From contig NZ_LWTX01000001.1 of the NCBI RefSeq assembly GCF_002094305.1, forward strand, positions 744,001 to 808,000: 64,000 bases of DNA, written 5' to 3'. The position numbers and the translations under genes are program-made. Below are positions 7,974-14,918 of this stretch, piece by piece. The DNA is from Prescottella equi. Lineage in GTDB: Bacteria; Actinomycetota; Actinomycetes; Mycobacteriales; Mycobacteriaceae. The notes below the pieces were generated by a model. That model ran no database searches and was not told where the DNA came from. It saw nothing but the letters and a program-made list of their open reading frames with translations. Position 1 is the first letter of the stretch. Each line of letters begins with the position of its first letter.

Positions 7974-9902
7974 TCACGTGAACGCCTCCTCGATCTCTGC
8001 GGGGACCGGACTCTGCGGCTGCGTCGGTTTCCAACTCGTGGTGCCGTCCAGGTAGACCGGGCCGGCGGCCGACGAGAGCCACAGCTGGTCGGTTCCACTC
8101 AACCAGTGCATCCGCGTGTCCGGCTCTGCCGGGACGCGTGTGACCTCGACGCCGGAACCGTCGACGACCTGGACCCACCACCGGTCGTCGTGCACGAGCC
8201 GAGCTTGCCGTCCGCTGTCCGACGTGGTTGTGGCACCGACCTGTTCGGTGATGGAAGGCATCGGGGGCACGGTGGTTTCGGCTGTCGGTTCGGTGGGCGG
8301 CGGGGTCGACTCCGGCTCCGATGGGGGAGTCGCGGGAACAGGGGGCGTCGTGGTCGAAGACGCCGGAGACTGTGACGTACCGATTGTCGGTTCGGCGTCC
8401 GAGGTCCGTGTCGGGCGTATCTGTGAAGTGCTCGGGGGCGTCGTATCGGGGGCCGAGGTCCCGGTCGTCGCGTCGGGTGCCGATCTGGTGAGAGCCGCGG
8501 CGGCGCAGGCGGTCGCAGTCCTGCTCACGGTGAGCCGCTGGGTCACGAACCCCGCGGATTCCGCGGAGCCGCTCAGGGTCCGGATCTCCGCGACCGCAGC
8601 GGTGCCGGAGAGTGTCCCGGAATCCAGGTCCGAACCGGAGACGGTGGTGTTGACCAGTTGACCGGGCTGTGCGGGAACCGAGGTCACCGTCCGCCTGAGC
8701 ACGATGTTGCGGTTGTTCTCGTTACGTACCGAGACGGTGTACGTGTACGGCGGTCCCAGGTGCGGCCACGACAGGACCGCGCGTGCCGGCTGCGCCCCGG
8801 CCGGTTGGGACACACACGTCACCGACGCCGGGGGCGGAACGTACGCCGGCGAGCCGGACTGCTCGCCGCGGTTGCTGCAGAACAGGTCCTCGTTGCCCAG
8901 TCGGAGGTGCTGTGAGACGCCGATTCCGCGCCAGTCGGTGGAGACGGCGCCCGAGGAGACGGGCGGGCCGGGCAGCATCGTATGGATCTCGGCGTTGTAC
9001 TGCCAGATCGCGGCGCGTGAGGGCATGCCGGCGCCGTCGATGGTGAACGACACCGGATCACCGGTCTTGCCGCTCGCGGGGGTGACGTCCCATGTGCGCC
9101 AGATCATCCCGTCCAGGTCCCGCAGAATGATCCGGTACCGGTACGGGGCGCCCAGATGCGACCACGACAGGGTGACGGGGTCCGGCCCGGAGACGCTCTT
9201 GTCGCTGCAGGTGACATAGGTGTTGGTACCGCTCGTCGCCGCAATACGAGGCACGAAGGCCGCCTTCGTTCCGAATCCGCCGGTGACCGCCGTTGCGGTG
9301 TCGGCATAGGCCGCGGCGGTGGTCGGCACCCGCACCACTCCGGTGAGCGTCAGCGTCGCCGCCGCGAGCACGGCTCCCGCCGTGAGCGCCGGGCTGCTGC
9401 CCCGTTCATCCCGAGCCCCCCGGCGGTGATCGAGCCAGTCGGGTTTGACGGCCACTGCGACCAGCAGGCCCACCAGGATCCCACCGGCGAACACGGCCGG
9501 CGGGCTCGACAACCACACCACCGCATATCCGAGTTTCTCGACGTGGAGGAAGACCCTTCCCGCGGTCTCCACGTGATACCGCTGCACGTCCTCGTCTGCG
9601 TTCGCATCTCCCTTCAGCCGCAACGTGGCTGTGTCGCCCGCAACCGCGTCCACCGCCACCACGCGGTGCGTGATCCGCTGCCCGGCCTGGTCTTCGACGC
9701 ACGCTATGTCGCCCGGGTGGAGATCGGAGGCCGCCACGGTGCGCGAGAAGGCGAGTGCACCGGTGCCGATCTCGGGTTCCATGGAGCCGGAGCGGAAGAT
9801 CAGTGGCTTGATCCCGAACGCCAGCGCCGCCACCGCGGCGACGATGCAGAGGCTGCCGACTACCGCGCCCACCCACAGCGCTATGCGGATCACCCGTCTC
9901 AT
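7974..9902 (-). CDS. SipW-type signal peptidase I fused to a large ectodomain
   Basis: A 642-residue protein. Residues 1-150 form an ER/SipW-type signal peptidase: a membrane segment (about 7-30), catalytic Ser40 in SGSMEP, His79 in RITHRVV where classical bacterial enzymes have Lys, and the LKGDAN motif near 96-101, then a second membrane segment (about 128-150). Residues about 165-200 form a third hydrophobic stretch followed by AAYADTATAVTGGF, resembling the SipW-dependent signals of the neighbours. The rest is extracellular: two similar modules (SWSHLGAPYRYRI and SWPHLGPPYTYTV), a Ser/Thr/Pro-rich linker (about 510-575) and a C-terminal module ending EEAFT. The ATG has GGGAGG upstream and overlaps the preceding stop as ATGA. 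It probably processes the neighbouring exported proteins. Confidence 0.88.
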   Translation of the reverse strand: MRRVIRIALWVGAVVGSLCIVAAVAALAFGIKPLIFRSGSMEPEIGTGALAFSRTVAASDLHPGDIACVEDQAGQRITHRVVAVDAVAGDTATLRLKGDANADEDVQRYHVETAGRVFLHVEKLGYAVVWLSSPPAVFAGGILVGLLVAVAVKPDWLDHRRGARDERGSSPALTAGAVLAAATLTLTGVVRVPTTAAAYADTATAVTGGFGTKAAFVPRIAATSGTNTYVTCSDKSVSGPDPVTLSWSHLGAPYRYRIILRDLDGMIWRTWDVTPASGKTGDPVSFTIDGAGMPSRAAIWQYNAEIHTMLPGPPVSSGAVSTDWRGIGVSQHLRLGNEDLFCSNRGEQSGSPAYVPPPASVTCVSQPAGAQPARAVLSWPHLGPPYTYTVSVRNENNRNIVLRRTVTSVPAQPGQLVNTTVSGSDLDSGTLSGTAAVAEIRTLSGSAESAGFVTQRLTVSRTATACAAAALTRSAPDATTGTSAPDTTPPSTSQIRPTRTSDAEPTIGTSQSPASSTTTPPVPATPPSEPESTPPPTEPTAETTVPPMPSITEQVGATTTSDSGRQARLVHDDRWWVQVVDGSGVEVTRVPAEPDTRMHWLSGTDQLWLSSAAGPVYLDGTTSWKPTQPQSPVPAEIEEAFT

Positions 9903-10510
9903 GATTGCCTCCCGGCGGCGGCCGTGAACACCAGGCGCACTGTGTTGAGCATTTGGTTCTGCACACTCACCGGTGCGGACGGCGCCAGCCGGACGGTCAC
10001 GCACAGCGCTTCCGTGCCGGTGCGCGCGGCGACGGGGCGTGGCGTGGACACCATCGGCGCGGAACCGCCGGCCGTGAGCGCGGACTCCGCGATCTTGGTG
10101 CCGCTGCAGGAACCGGCGCGTAAACCGTTGGTGGCGCCGTTGGTCGCCGCACCGCCGGAGTACGCGGCCACCACAACGTGCGCGGCGACCTCCGAGCTCC
10201 CTGTGGGGGTGGTCGCCGCCATCGTGTAGGTGAGCGGCAGAGTGCCCCTGTTCTGCACGGTCACGGCGCCCGCGACGCTCTCACCCGGCAGCAGGTTGAG
10301 CGCGGCGAGTGTGTTCAACGCCAGGGTCTTCGTGTTGTCGAGTTGAAGGTTGATCGTGCCGGTGGCGAACGTGCCGGACGTGGCTGTCGCCTTGTCGCTC
10401 CACGCGGCCAGGGTGCCCACCGCACCGATCCCGAGAAGCCCGCCGAGAGAGAGCAGTGCGCGCACCCGGATGCCGATCCGGTGCCTGCGCGGAGCGGGGA
10501 AGAGGCGCAC
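9899..10510 (-). CDS. exported protein with SipW-dependent-type signal peptide (third of island)
   Basis: A 203-residue secreted protein. A basic start (RLFPAPRRHR) precedes a hydrophobic segment (LLSLGGLLGIGAVGTLAAW) and the SD-x-ATATSGTFATGTINLQL region, matching the AxW-(S/Q/R)(D/G)...SGT(L/I)xL pattern shared by the three exported proteins here. The mature part resembles TasA/CalY-like beta domains: LLPGESVAGAVTVQNRGTLPLTYT. The GTG start is 3 nt after the sip2 stop. Its stop overlaps the fused peptidase start. A role as a surface or fibre component is inferred from the family. Confidence 0.82.
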   Translation of the reverse strand: MRLFPAPRRHRIGIRVRALLSLGGLLGIGAVGTLAAWSDKATATSGTFATGTINLQLDNTKTLALNTLAALNLLPGESVAGAVTVQNRGTLPLTYTMAATTPTGSSEVAAHVVVAAYSGGAATNGATNGLRAGSCSGTKIAESALTAGGSAPMVSTPRPVAARTGTEALCVTVRLAPSAPVSVQNQMLNTVRLVFTAAAGRQS

Positions 10511-10513
10511 CGG

Positions 10514-11062
10514 TCACCCCTTCCGGCGGACTTGGATGTCTCGGACGAGATTGAACAGGGCGTAGGCGACGAGCACGACGATGGCGCCCGCAACGGTGAC
10601 GGCGCGCTTCTGCCCGGAGAGCCAGTTGTTGACGTAGCCGAGATACGGGATGCTGTACCAGACCTGTCCGCGGATCTGTTCGGTCCGTACCGGTTTCGGG
10701 TCCGGGCTGTCGTTGGCGTCGCCCTGGGTGCGGAACGAGACCTCGCCTTTCGGATTGTGGCGCACCGATATGATGCGGTGCGTCACGACATCGGGTCGAC
10801 CCGATTCCAGTTGATAGGTGATCGGAGTTCCGACGGCCAGTCCGTCGATCTCGGAGGGCCGCACGATCACAAGTGTGCCGGGCGGATACGTCGGGCGCAT
10901 CGATCCGGTGAGGACCGTGAACCGCTCCGCTCCCGCCACGGCCGGGATCAGGACGGTGGCCGCCAGCAGCGCGAACATTGCCAGCGCGACTACCCACCCG
11001 AGGACGCTCCGCAGCCACCGGGTGCGACTTTCGTCGGTGTCGACCGACGCCGACGCCCTCAT
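10514..11062 (-). CDS. SipW-type signal peptidase I
   Basis: A 182-residue ER-type (S26B) signal peptidase. After a charged N-terminus there is a membrane segment (about 18-44), catalytic Ser54 in LTGSMRPTYPPG, His95 in VVTHRII in place of the bacterial Lys, and the TQGDANDSPD motif; a C-terminal membrane segment (about 153-173) ends with a basic tail. The ATG at 11062 overlaps the preceding gene as ATGA, which decides the start; the frame upstream is antisense-like and Arg-rich. It is the second peptidase of the island, so the two may divide substrates or act together. Confidence 0.9.
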   Translation of the reverse strand: MRASASVDTDESRTRWLRSVLGWVVALAMFALLAATVLIPAVAGAERFTVLTGSMRPTYPPGTLVIVRPSEIDGLAVGTPITYQLESGRPDVVTHRIISVRHNPKGEVSFRTQGDANDSPDPKPVRTEQIRGQVWYSIPYLGYVNNWLSGQKRAVTVAGAIVVLVAYALFNLVRDIQVRRKG

Positions 11063-11619
11063 ACCGAGCTCGCTGCGAAATCGAAGGACACCGCGGTGGA
11101 CACGTTGGGTGAGGCGTCCGCACCCACCGTGGCGCGCAGGCACCAGACCATCGTCTCCTGCGGTCGCAGTACCGGCGCCCACTGCGGCGCGGGTGGCGCC
11201 TGGGCGGAGGGGAGCGGCCCCTCGTAGAGCGAGGCGCCGACGGGCGGTGACGATGCGGGACAACCGCTCTCGCTCGCCACCGTCCACACCCCGAGTGTGA
11301 GCGGTAGCGACGCCGAGCTCTGCCGTGCCGACTGCAATCGATACTGCAGATCGACGTCACCGGCATTACGAACGGTCAAGGCGCGCTGCACCACCGATCC
11401 CGGCCCAAGGTCGGTGCCCCCGAAACTGGTGAACTGGTAGTTCTGAACCTGCGTCGGTAGAGCCGCACCACCGACCCGTAACGCGAGCGTGCCGGACCGG
11501 ATGATGCCGCCGTCGATCCGCGTCTCACCGCGCCAGAGCGCACCCGTCTGCTCGGCTGCCCCGAACGCCACGATCGCCACCGCCGCACCGGCGGCGGCGA
11601 GCCACCTGAAGCTGCGCAC
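11059..11619 (-). CDS. exported protein with SipW-dependent-type signal peptide (second of island)
   Basis: A 186-residue secreted protein beginning at GTG (VRSFRW) with GGTGAAGA upstream. The signal region is WLAAAGAAVAIVAFGAAEQTGALWRGETR, here described as a hydrophobic core ending in ALWRGETR, followed by GGIIRSGTLALRVGG, the same pattern as the other two exported proteins. The mature domain has DLGPGSVVQRALTVRNAG, resembling the TasA-like repeats. Two cysteines (ESGC and VWC) may form a disulfide. It overlaps sip2 by 4 bp and follows the first exported protein after 30 nt. Confidence 0.78.
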   Translation of the reverse strand: MRSFRWLAAAGAAVAIVAFGAAEQTGALWRGETRIDGGIIRSGTLALRVGGAALPTQVQNYQFTSFGGTDLGPGSVVQRALTVRNAGDVDLQYRLQSARQSSASLPLTLGVWTVASESGCPASSPPVGASLYEGPLPSAQAPPAPQWAPVLRPQETMVWCLRATVGADASPNVSTAVSFDFAASSV

Positions 11620-11649
11620 TCTTCACCCCCACTGCGATTCGACTGGTCA

Positions 11650-12213
11650 CTACGCGGGGTTCAAGTTCTGTGTGAGCGTGATCAGCACGTTGTTCAGGGT
11701 GACGCTGGTGCCCTGGGCAATCGTGCCCGAGGTTTCCGGGTCGAAGGTGAGTCGGGCTGCGATGGTGAGGGTTTCCCCGTCGTTCTGGTCGGTCACCTGT
11801 GCATCGGGTAGCACGGCTCCGCTGCTCGTGGTGGCGGTCAGAGATGTGTCGATCAGCTGCGCCTGCAGCGCCGGATCGCTGAGTTCGGAGAACATTTCGG
11901 AGGTGTCGGCGGCCAGCGTCGCCGACAGATTCGTGCCGCTGGCCGTGACCGTGCTGGTGCACGAGTACTCGAGTGTGTCGCCCGGAACGATCCGGAAATC
12001 CGGTAGGTCGACAGCGACGGACCGGCCACCGGTGACGTCGCGCCAGCCCGAGCCCGACGTAGGGGTGCACTCACTGAGTGCCAGCGTGCCCGAGGTGATC
12101 GTGCCGCCGCCCGATTCTGTCTGGTCCTGCCAGAAGGCGAACGTTCCGGCACCACCCAGCAGCAGTATGGCAGCGGCTCCGGCGGCCAACGCGGCCTTTG
12201 CTTTCCGATTCAT
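11650..12213 (-). CDS. exported protein with alternate (SipW-type) signal peptide, RER_14450-like
   Basis: A 187-residue protein and the first gene of the island. Basic MNRKAK, a hydrophobic core (LAAGAAAILLLGGAGTFAF), then WQDQTESGGGTITSGTLALS gives the clearest SipW-dependent signal of the three. It resembles the alternate-signal exported family first defined in Rhodococcus (RER_14450 type, from memory). The mature part has DFRIVPGDTLEYSCTSTV, a TasA-like beta segment, and two Cys (SECTP, YSCTS) that may pair. The RBS GAGGGGAGG sits about 7 nt before the ATG. As the promoter-proximal gene it may be the major product, as TasA is in Bacillus operons. Confidence 0.86.
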   Translation of the reverse strand: MNRKAKAALAAGAAAILLLGGAGTFAFWQDQTESGGGTITSGTLALSECTPTSGSGWRDVTGGRSVAVDLPDFRIVPGDTLEYSCTSTVTASGTNLSATLAADTSEMFSELSDPALQAQLIDTSLTATTSSGAVLPDAQVTDQNDGETLTIAARLTFDPETSGTIAQGTSVTLNNVLITLTQNLNPA

Positions 12214-12277
12214 GGTGTCCTCCCCTCCGCGCTCCGCCCCGACGATTGGCGATCGAGCGCTGTTGTGGACTACGTAC

Positions 12278-12294
12278 CCAAACCAGTTGTTTGG
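12278..12294. promoter_or_regulatory. inverted repeat upstream of the SipW island
   Basis: CCAAAC and GTTTGG separated by CAGTT form a perfect 6-5-6 inverted repeat 65 nt upstream of the first island gene. The surrounding sequence is less GC-rich than the genes. It could be an operator for the island. No regulator is linked to it here, and the short arms make chance possible. Confidence 0.35.
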
Positions 12295-12437
12295 TATGCA
12301 CGCTTTCGTCGAATCGGATTCGACAGCGCTCAGCGCAGTGCGAGTACCTCGAGGTGGCCACGAGGTGAGGGGCTACACCGATCGACGTGTCGGAGGGCCG
12401 CGCCGTGAAGGTTCGGTCGGTCGGCGGAGTGCCGCGG

Positions 12438-12884
12438 TCAGCGAGCTTGCGCGCAGTCCCGACAGGTACCGAAGATCTCGACCGTGTGGCTGACGTCGGT
12501 GAACCCGTTGGTGTCGGCGATGGTCTGCGACCACTGTTCGACGGCGGGCCCGTCGACCTCCACGGTGAATCCGCAGGCGCGGCACACGAGATGGTGGTGG
12601 TGCCCGGAGGAGCAGCGTCGGTACACGGACTCGCCGGTGTCGGTGCGGAGCACGTCGACGGTGCCGGCCTCCGCGAGGGTCTGCAGCGTTCGGTACACGG
12701 TGGTGAGCCCGATGCCCTGGCCGCGTCGGCGCAGTTCGTCGTGCAGTTCCTGGGCCGAACGGAACTCGGTGATGTCGTCGAGTAGCGCGGAGATGGCGCT
12801 GCGCTGCTTGGTCGAGCGCACGCCGACCACGGCCCGGCCTGCCCGCTCGCGCTGATCGGTCGGGTCGGTCACGTTCTCGGTCAT
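12438..12884 (-). CDS. zur: zinc uptake regulator Zur (Fur family)
   Basis: Zinc-responsive Fur-family repressor of 148 residues (FurB of mycobacteria). The N-terminal winged helix reads RSAQELHDELRRRGQGIGLT with TTVYRTLQTLAEAG as recognition helix. The dimerisation half has the metal motif SSGHHHHLVCRACG and two C-x2-C pairs (CRAC, CRDC) that bind structural zinc. Its ATG overlaps the smtB stop as ATGA, so the two zinc sensors are co-transcribed, as Rv2358-Rv2359 are. The product represses zinc uptake and paralogous ribosomal protein genes in relatives. Confidence 0.94.
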   Translation of the reverse strand: MTENVTDPTDQRERAGRAVVGVRSTKQRSAISALLDDITEFRSAQELHDELRRRGQGIGLTTVYRTLQTLAEAGTVDVLRTDTGESVYRRCSSGHHHHLVCRACGFTVEVDGPAVEQWSQTIADTNGFTDVSHTVEIFGTCRDCAQAR

Positions 12885-13246
12885 GCTTCCTCCGCGTGGG
12901 CGACGGCGTCGACGACGATGTGGGCGAGATGGTCGTCGACGAGTCGGTACATCACTTCACGTCCGTTGCGCTCGCCGTGCACGACGCCGGCGGCTTTGAG
13001 TACGCGTAAGTGCTGACTGATCAGTGGCTGGGTGACCCCGAGTGCGGCGACGAGTTCGTGGACGCAGCGCTGCGACTCCCGTAACTGCAGCACGATCGCG
13101 ATACGGACCGGCGCGGCGAGGGCCCGCAGGATCTCACCGGCGGCGGTGAGCGTCTCCTTGGGCGGCAGCGGTGCCGGGGCCGTCTCGGAGCAGGCGCCGT
13201 GATCGGCGGTTCCGGGGTGCAGGTGGCCCGCGTCGGCGACACTCAC
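12881..13246 (-). CDS. smtB: SmtB-type zinc-responsive ArsR-family repressor
   Basis: A 121-residue ArsR/SmtB repressor. The winged helix contains [23 protein letters not shown]. The C-terminal helix carries the exact alpha5 zinc site D-x-H-x10-H-x2-E (DDHL...VAHAEE), which marks Zn-sensing members. GTG 13246 has GGAGGAGG about 5 nt upstream, which decides the start. Divergent from glyS, with a 24-bp imperfect palindrome between them. In zinc-replete cells SmtB should leave the DNA and allow zur expression, as known for Rv2358. Confidence 0.94.
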   Translation of the reverse strand: MSVADAGHLHPGTADHGACSETAPAPLPPKETLTAAGEILRALAAPVRIAIVLQLRESQRCVHELVAALGVTQPLISQHLRVLKAAGVVHGERNGREVMYRLVDDHLAHIVVDAVAHAEEA

Positions 13247-13323
13247 GTGCGCCTCCTCCCATGCGATCGGACGGGCACCGATCGGGCCCGGACATGCCAC
13301 CTTATTGCAAATCAATTCCATTT

Positions 13324-13347
13324 TGATATGCATGAATATGCATGTCA
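13324..13347. promoter_or_regulatory. 24-bp imperfect palindrome, likely SmtB operator
   Basis: TGATATGCAT (13324-13333) and ATGCATGTCA (13338-13347) are inverted repeats around GAAT with one mismatched pair. This AT-rich, long symmetry fits an ArsR/SmtB operator and lies about 78 nt upstream of smtB. Autoregulation by SmtB is inferred from the known Rv2358 system. Confidence 0.65.
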
Positions 13348-13444
13348 ACCGGGCACGTGGGACGCCTCCATCGCTACCGATAGGCTGGACGGGCGAAATC
13401 CGCACGTGAACCACGCATCTATTACCCAGATGGAGAGCAGCCAA

Positions 13445-14836
13445 GTGGCACCCAAGTCCAAGATCGATACCGTCGCCAACCTCGCCAAGCGCCGTGGCCT
13501 CGTCTACCCATGCGGTGAGATCTACGGCGGTACCAAGTCGGCCTGGGACTACGGTCCGCTCGGCGTGGAACTGAAGGAGAACATCAAGAAGCAGTGGTGG
13601 CGGAACATGGTCACCAGCCGCGAGGACGTCGTCGGCCTCGACTCGTCGGTGATCCTGCCCCGCCAGGTGTGGGAGGCGTCGGGCCACGTCGAGGTGTTCA
13701 CCGACCCCCTCGTCGAGTGCCTCAACTGCCACAAGCGCCACCGCCAGGACCACCTGCAGGAGGCGTACGCGGAGAAGCACAAGCTCGACGATCCCGACGC
13801 CGTGGCGATGACCGAGATCGTGTGCCCGGACTGCGGCACCAAGGGGCAGTGGACCGAGCCCAAGGCGTTCTCGGGTCTGCTCAAGACCTACCTCGGCCCG
13901 GTCGACAGCGAGACCGGCCTGCACTACCTGCGCCCCGAGACCGCGCAGGGCATCTTCGTGAACTTCGCGAACGTGCTGACCACGTCGCGCAAGAAGCCGC
14001 CGTTCGGCATCGGCCAGATCGGCAAGAGCTTCCGCAACGAGATCACGCCGGGCAACTTCATCTTCCGCACCCGCGAGTTCGAGCAGATGGAGATGGAGTT
14101 CTTCGTCAAGCCCGGCGAGGACGAAGAGTGGCACCAGTACTGGATCGACTACCGCATGGACTGGTACACCGGCCTCGGCATCAACAAGGACAACCTGCGC
14201 CTGTACGAGCACGCGCAGGAGAAGCTGTCGCACTACTCGAAGCGCACCGTCGACATCGAGTACCGCTTCCAATTCCAGGGCAGCGAGTGGGGGGAGCTCG
14301 AGGGCGTCGCCAACCGCACCGACTACGACCTCGCGACGCACGCCAAGGCGTCGGGCACCGACCTGAGCTACTTCGACCAGACGTCCGGTGAGCGCTACAC
14401 GCCGTACGTCATCGAGCCCGCGGCCGGCCTGACCCGTTCGCTGATGGCCTTCCTGGTCGACGCTTACACCGAGGACGAAGCGCCCAACGCCAAGGGCGGC
14501 GTCGACAAGCGCACCGTGCTCAAGCTGGACCGTCGTCTAGCACCGGTCAAGGCCGCGGTGCTGCCGCTCAGCCGCAACGCCGACCTCTCGCCCAAGGCGA
14601 AGGACCTGGCGACCACGCTGCGCCAGCACTGGAACATCGAGTTCGACGACGCCGGTGCCATCGGCCGCCGCTACCGCCGCCAGGACGAGATCGGCACCCC
14701 GTTCTGCATCACGGTCGATTTCGACACTCTCGAAGACCAGGCCGTGACGATCCGTGAGCGCGACACCATGGCGCAGGAGCGCGTCTCCCTCGACCAGGTG
14801 GAGGGCTACCTCGCCCAGCGCCTGATCGGCTCCTAG
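13445..14836 (+). CDS. glyS: glycyl-tRNA synthetase (alpha2 type)
   Basis: Class II glycyl-tRNA synthetase of the dimeric type, 463 residues. Motifs: [20 protein letters not shown] near the N-terminus, a zinc module with CLNCHKRH and CPDCGTKG (about 95-145), [34 protein letters not shown] (motif 2) and [13 protein letters not shown] (motif 3), then an anticodon-binding domain from about 370. GTG 13445 ([10 protein letters not shown]) is preferred because GGAGAG lies 9 nt upstream; an in-frame ATG at 13430 would add five residues. Divergent from smtB-zur as in M. tuberculosis. Confidence 0.97.
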   Translation: MAPKSKIDTVANLAKRRGLVYPCGEIYGGTKSAWDYGPLGVELKENIKKQWWRNMVTSREDVVGLDSSVILPRQVWEASGHVEVFTDPLVECLNCHKRHRQDHLQEAYAEKHKLDDPDAVAMTEIVCPDCGTKGQWTEPKAFSGLLKTYLGPVDSETGLHYLRPETAQGIFVNFANVLTTSRKKPPFGIGQIGKSFRNEITPGNFIFRTREFEQMEMEFFVKPGEDEEWHQYWIDYRMDWYTGLGINKDNLRLYEHAQEKLSHYSKRTVDIEYRFQFQGSEWGELEGVANRTDYDLATHAKASGTDLSYFDQTSGERYTPYVIEPAAGLTRSLMAFLVDAYTEDEAPNAKGGVDKRTVLKLDRRLAPVKAAVLPLSRNADLSPKAKDLATTLRQHWNIEFDDAGAIGRRYRRQDEIGTPFCITVDFDTLEDQAVTIRERDTMAQERVSLDQVEGYLAQRLIGS

Positions 14837-14845
14837 TTTCCCCGA

Positions 14846-14892
14846 CCGAATGTCACATGCGTTCAGTTCGACTGAACGCATGTGACATTCGG
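14846..14892. terminator. perfect 22-bp inverted repeat between convergent genes
   Basis: The arms 14846-14867 and 14871-14892 are perfectly complementary around a 3-nt loop (TCG). Left arm begins CCGAATGTCACATG. It starts 10 nt after the glyS stop and faces the TPM-domain gene from the other strand, so it can end both transcripts. It lacks a T-tract and is less GC-rich than usual terminators here; it may also be a dispersed repeat. Confidence 0.7.
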
Positions 14893-14918
14893 CGTTTCCG
14901 GGGCCGGAGGTTTCGGGT

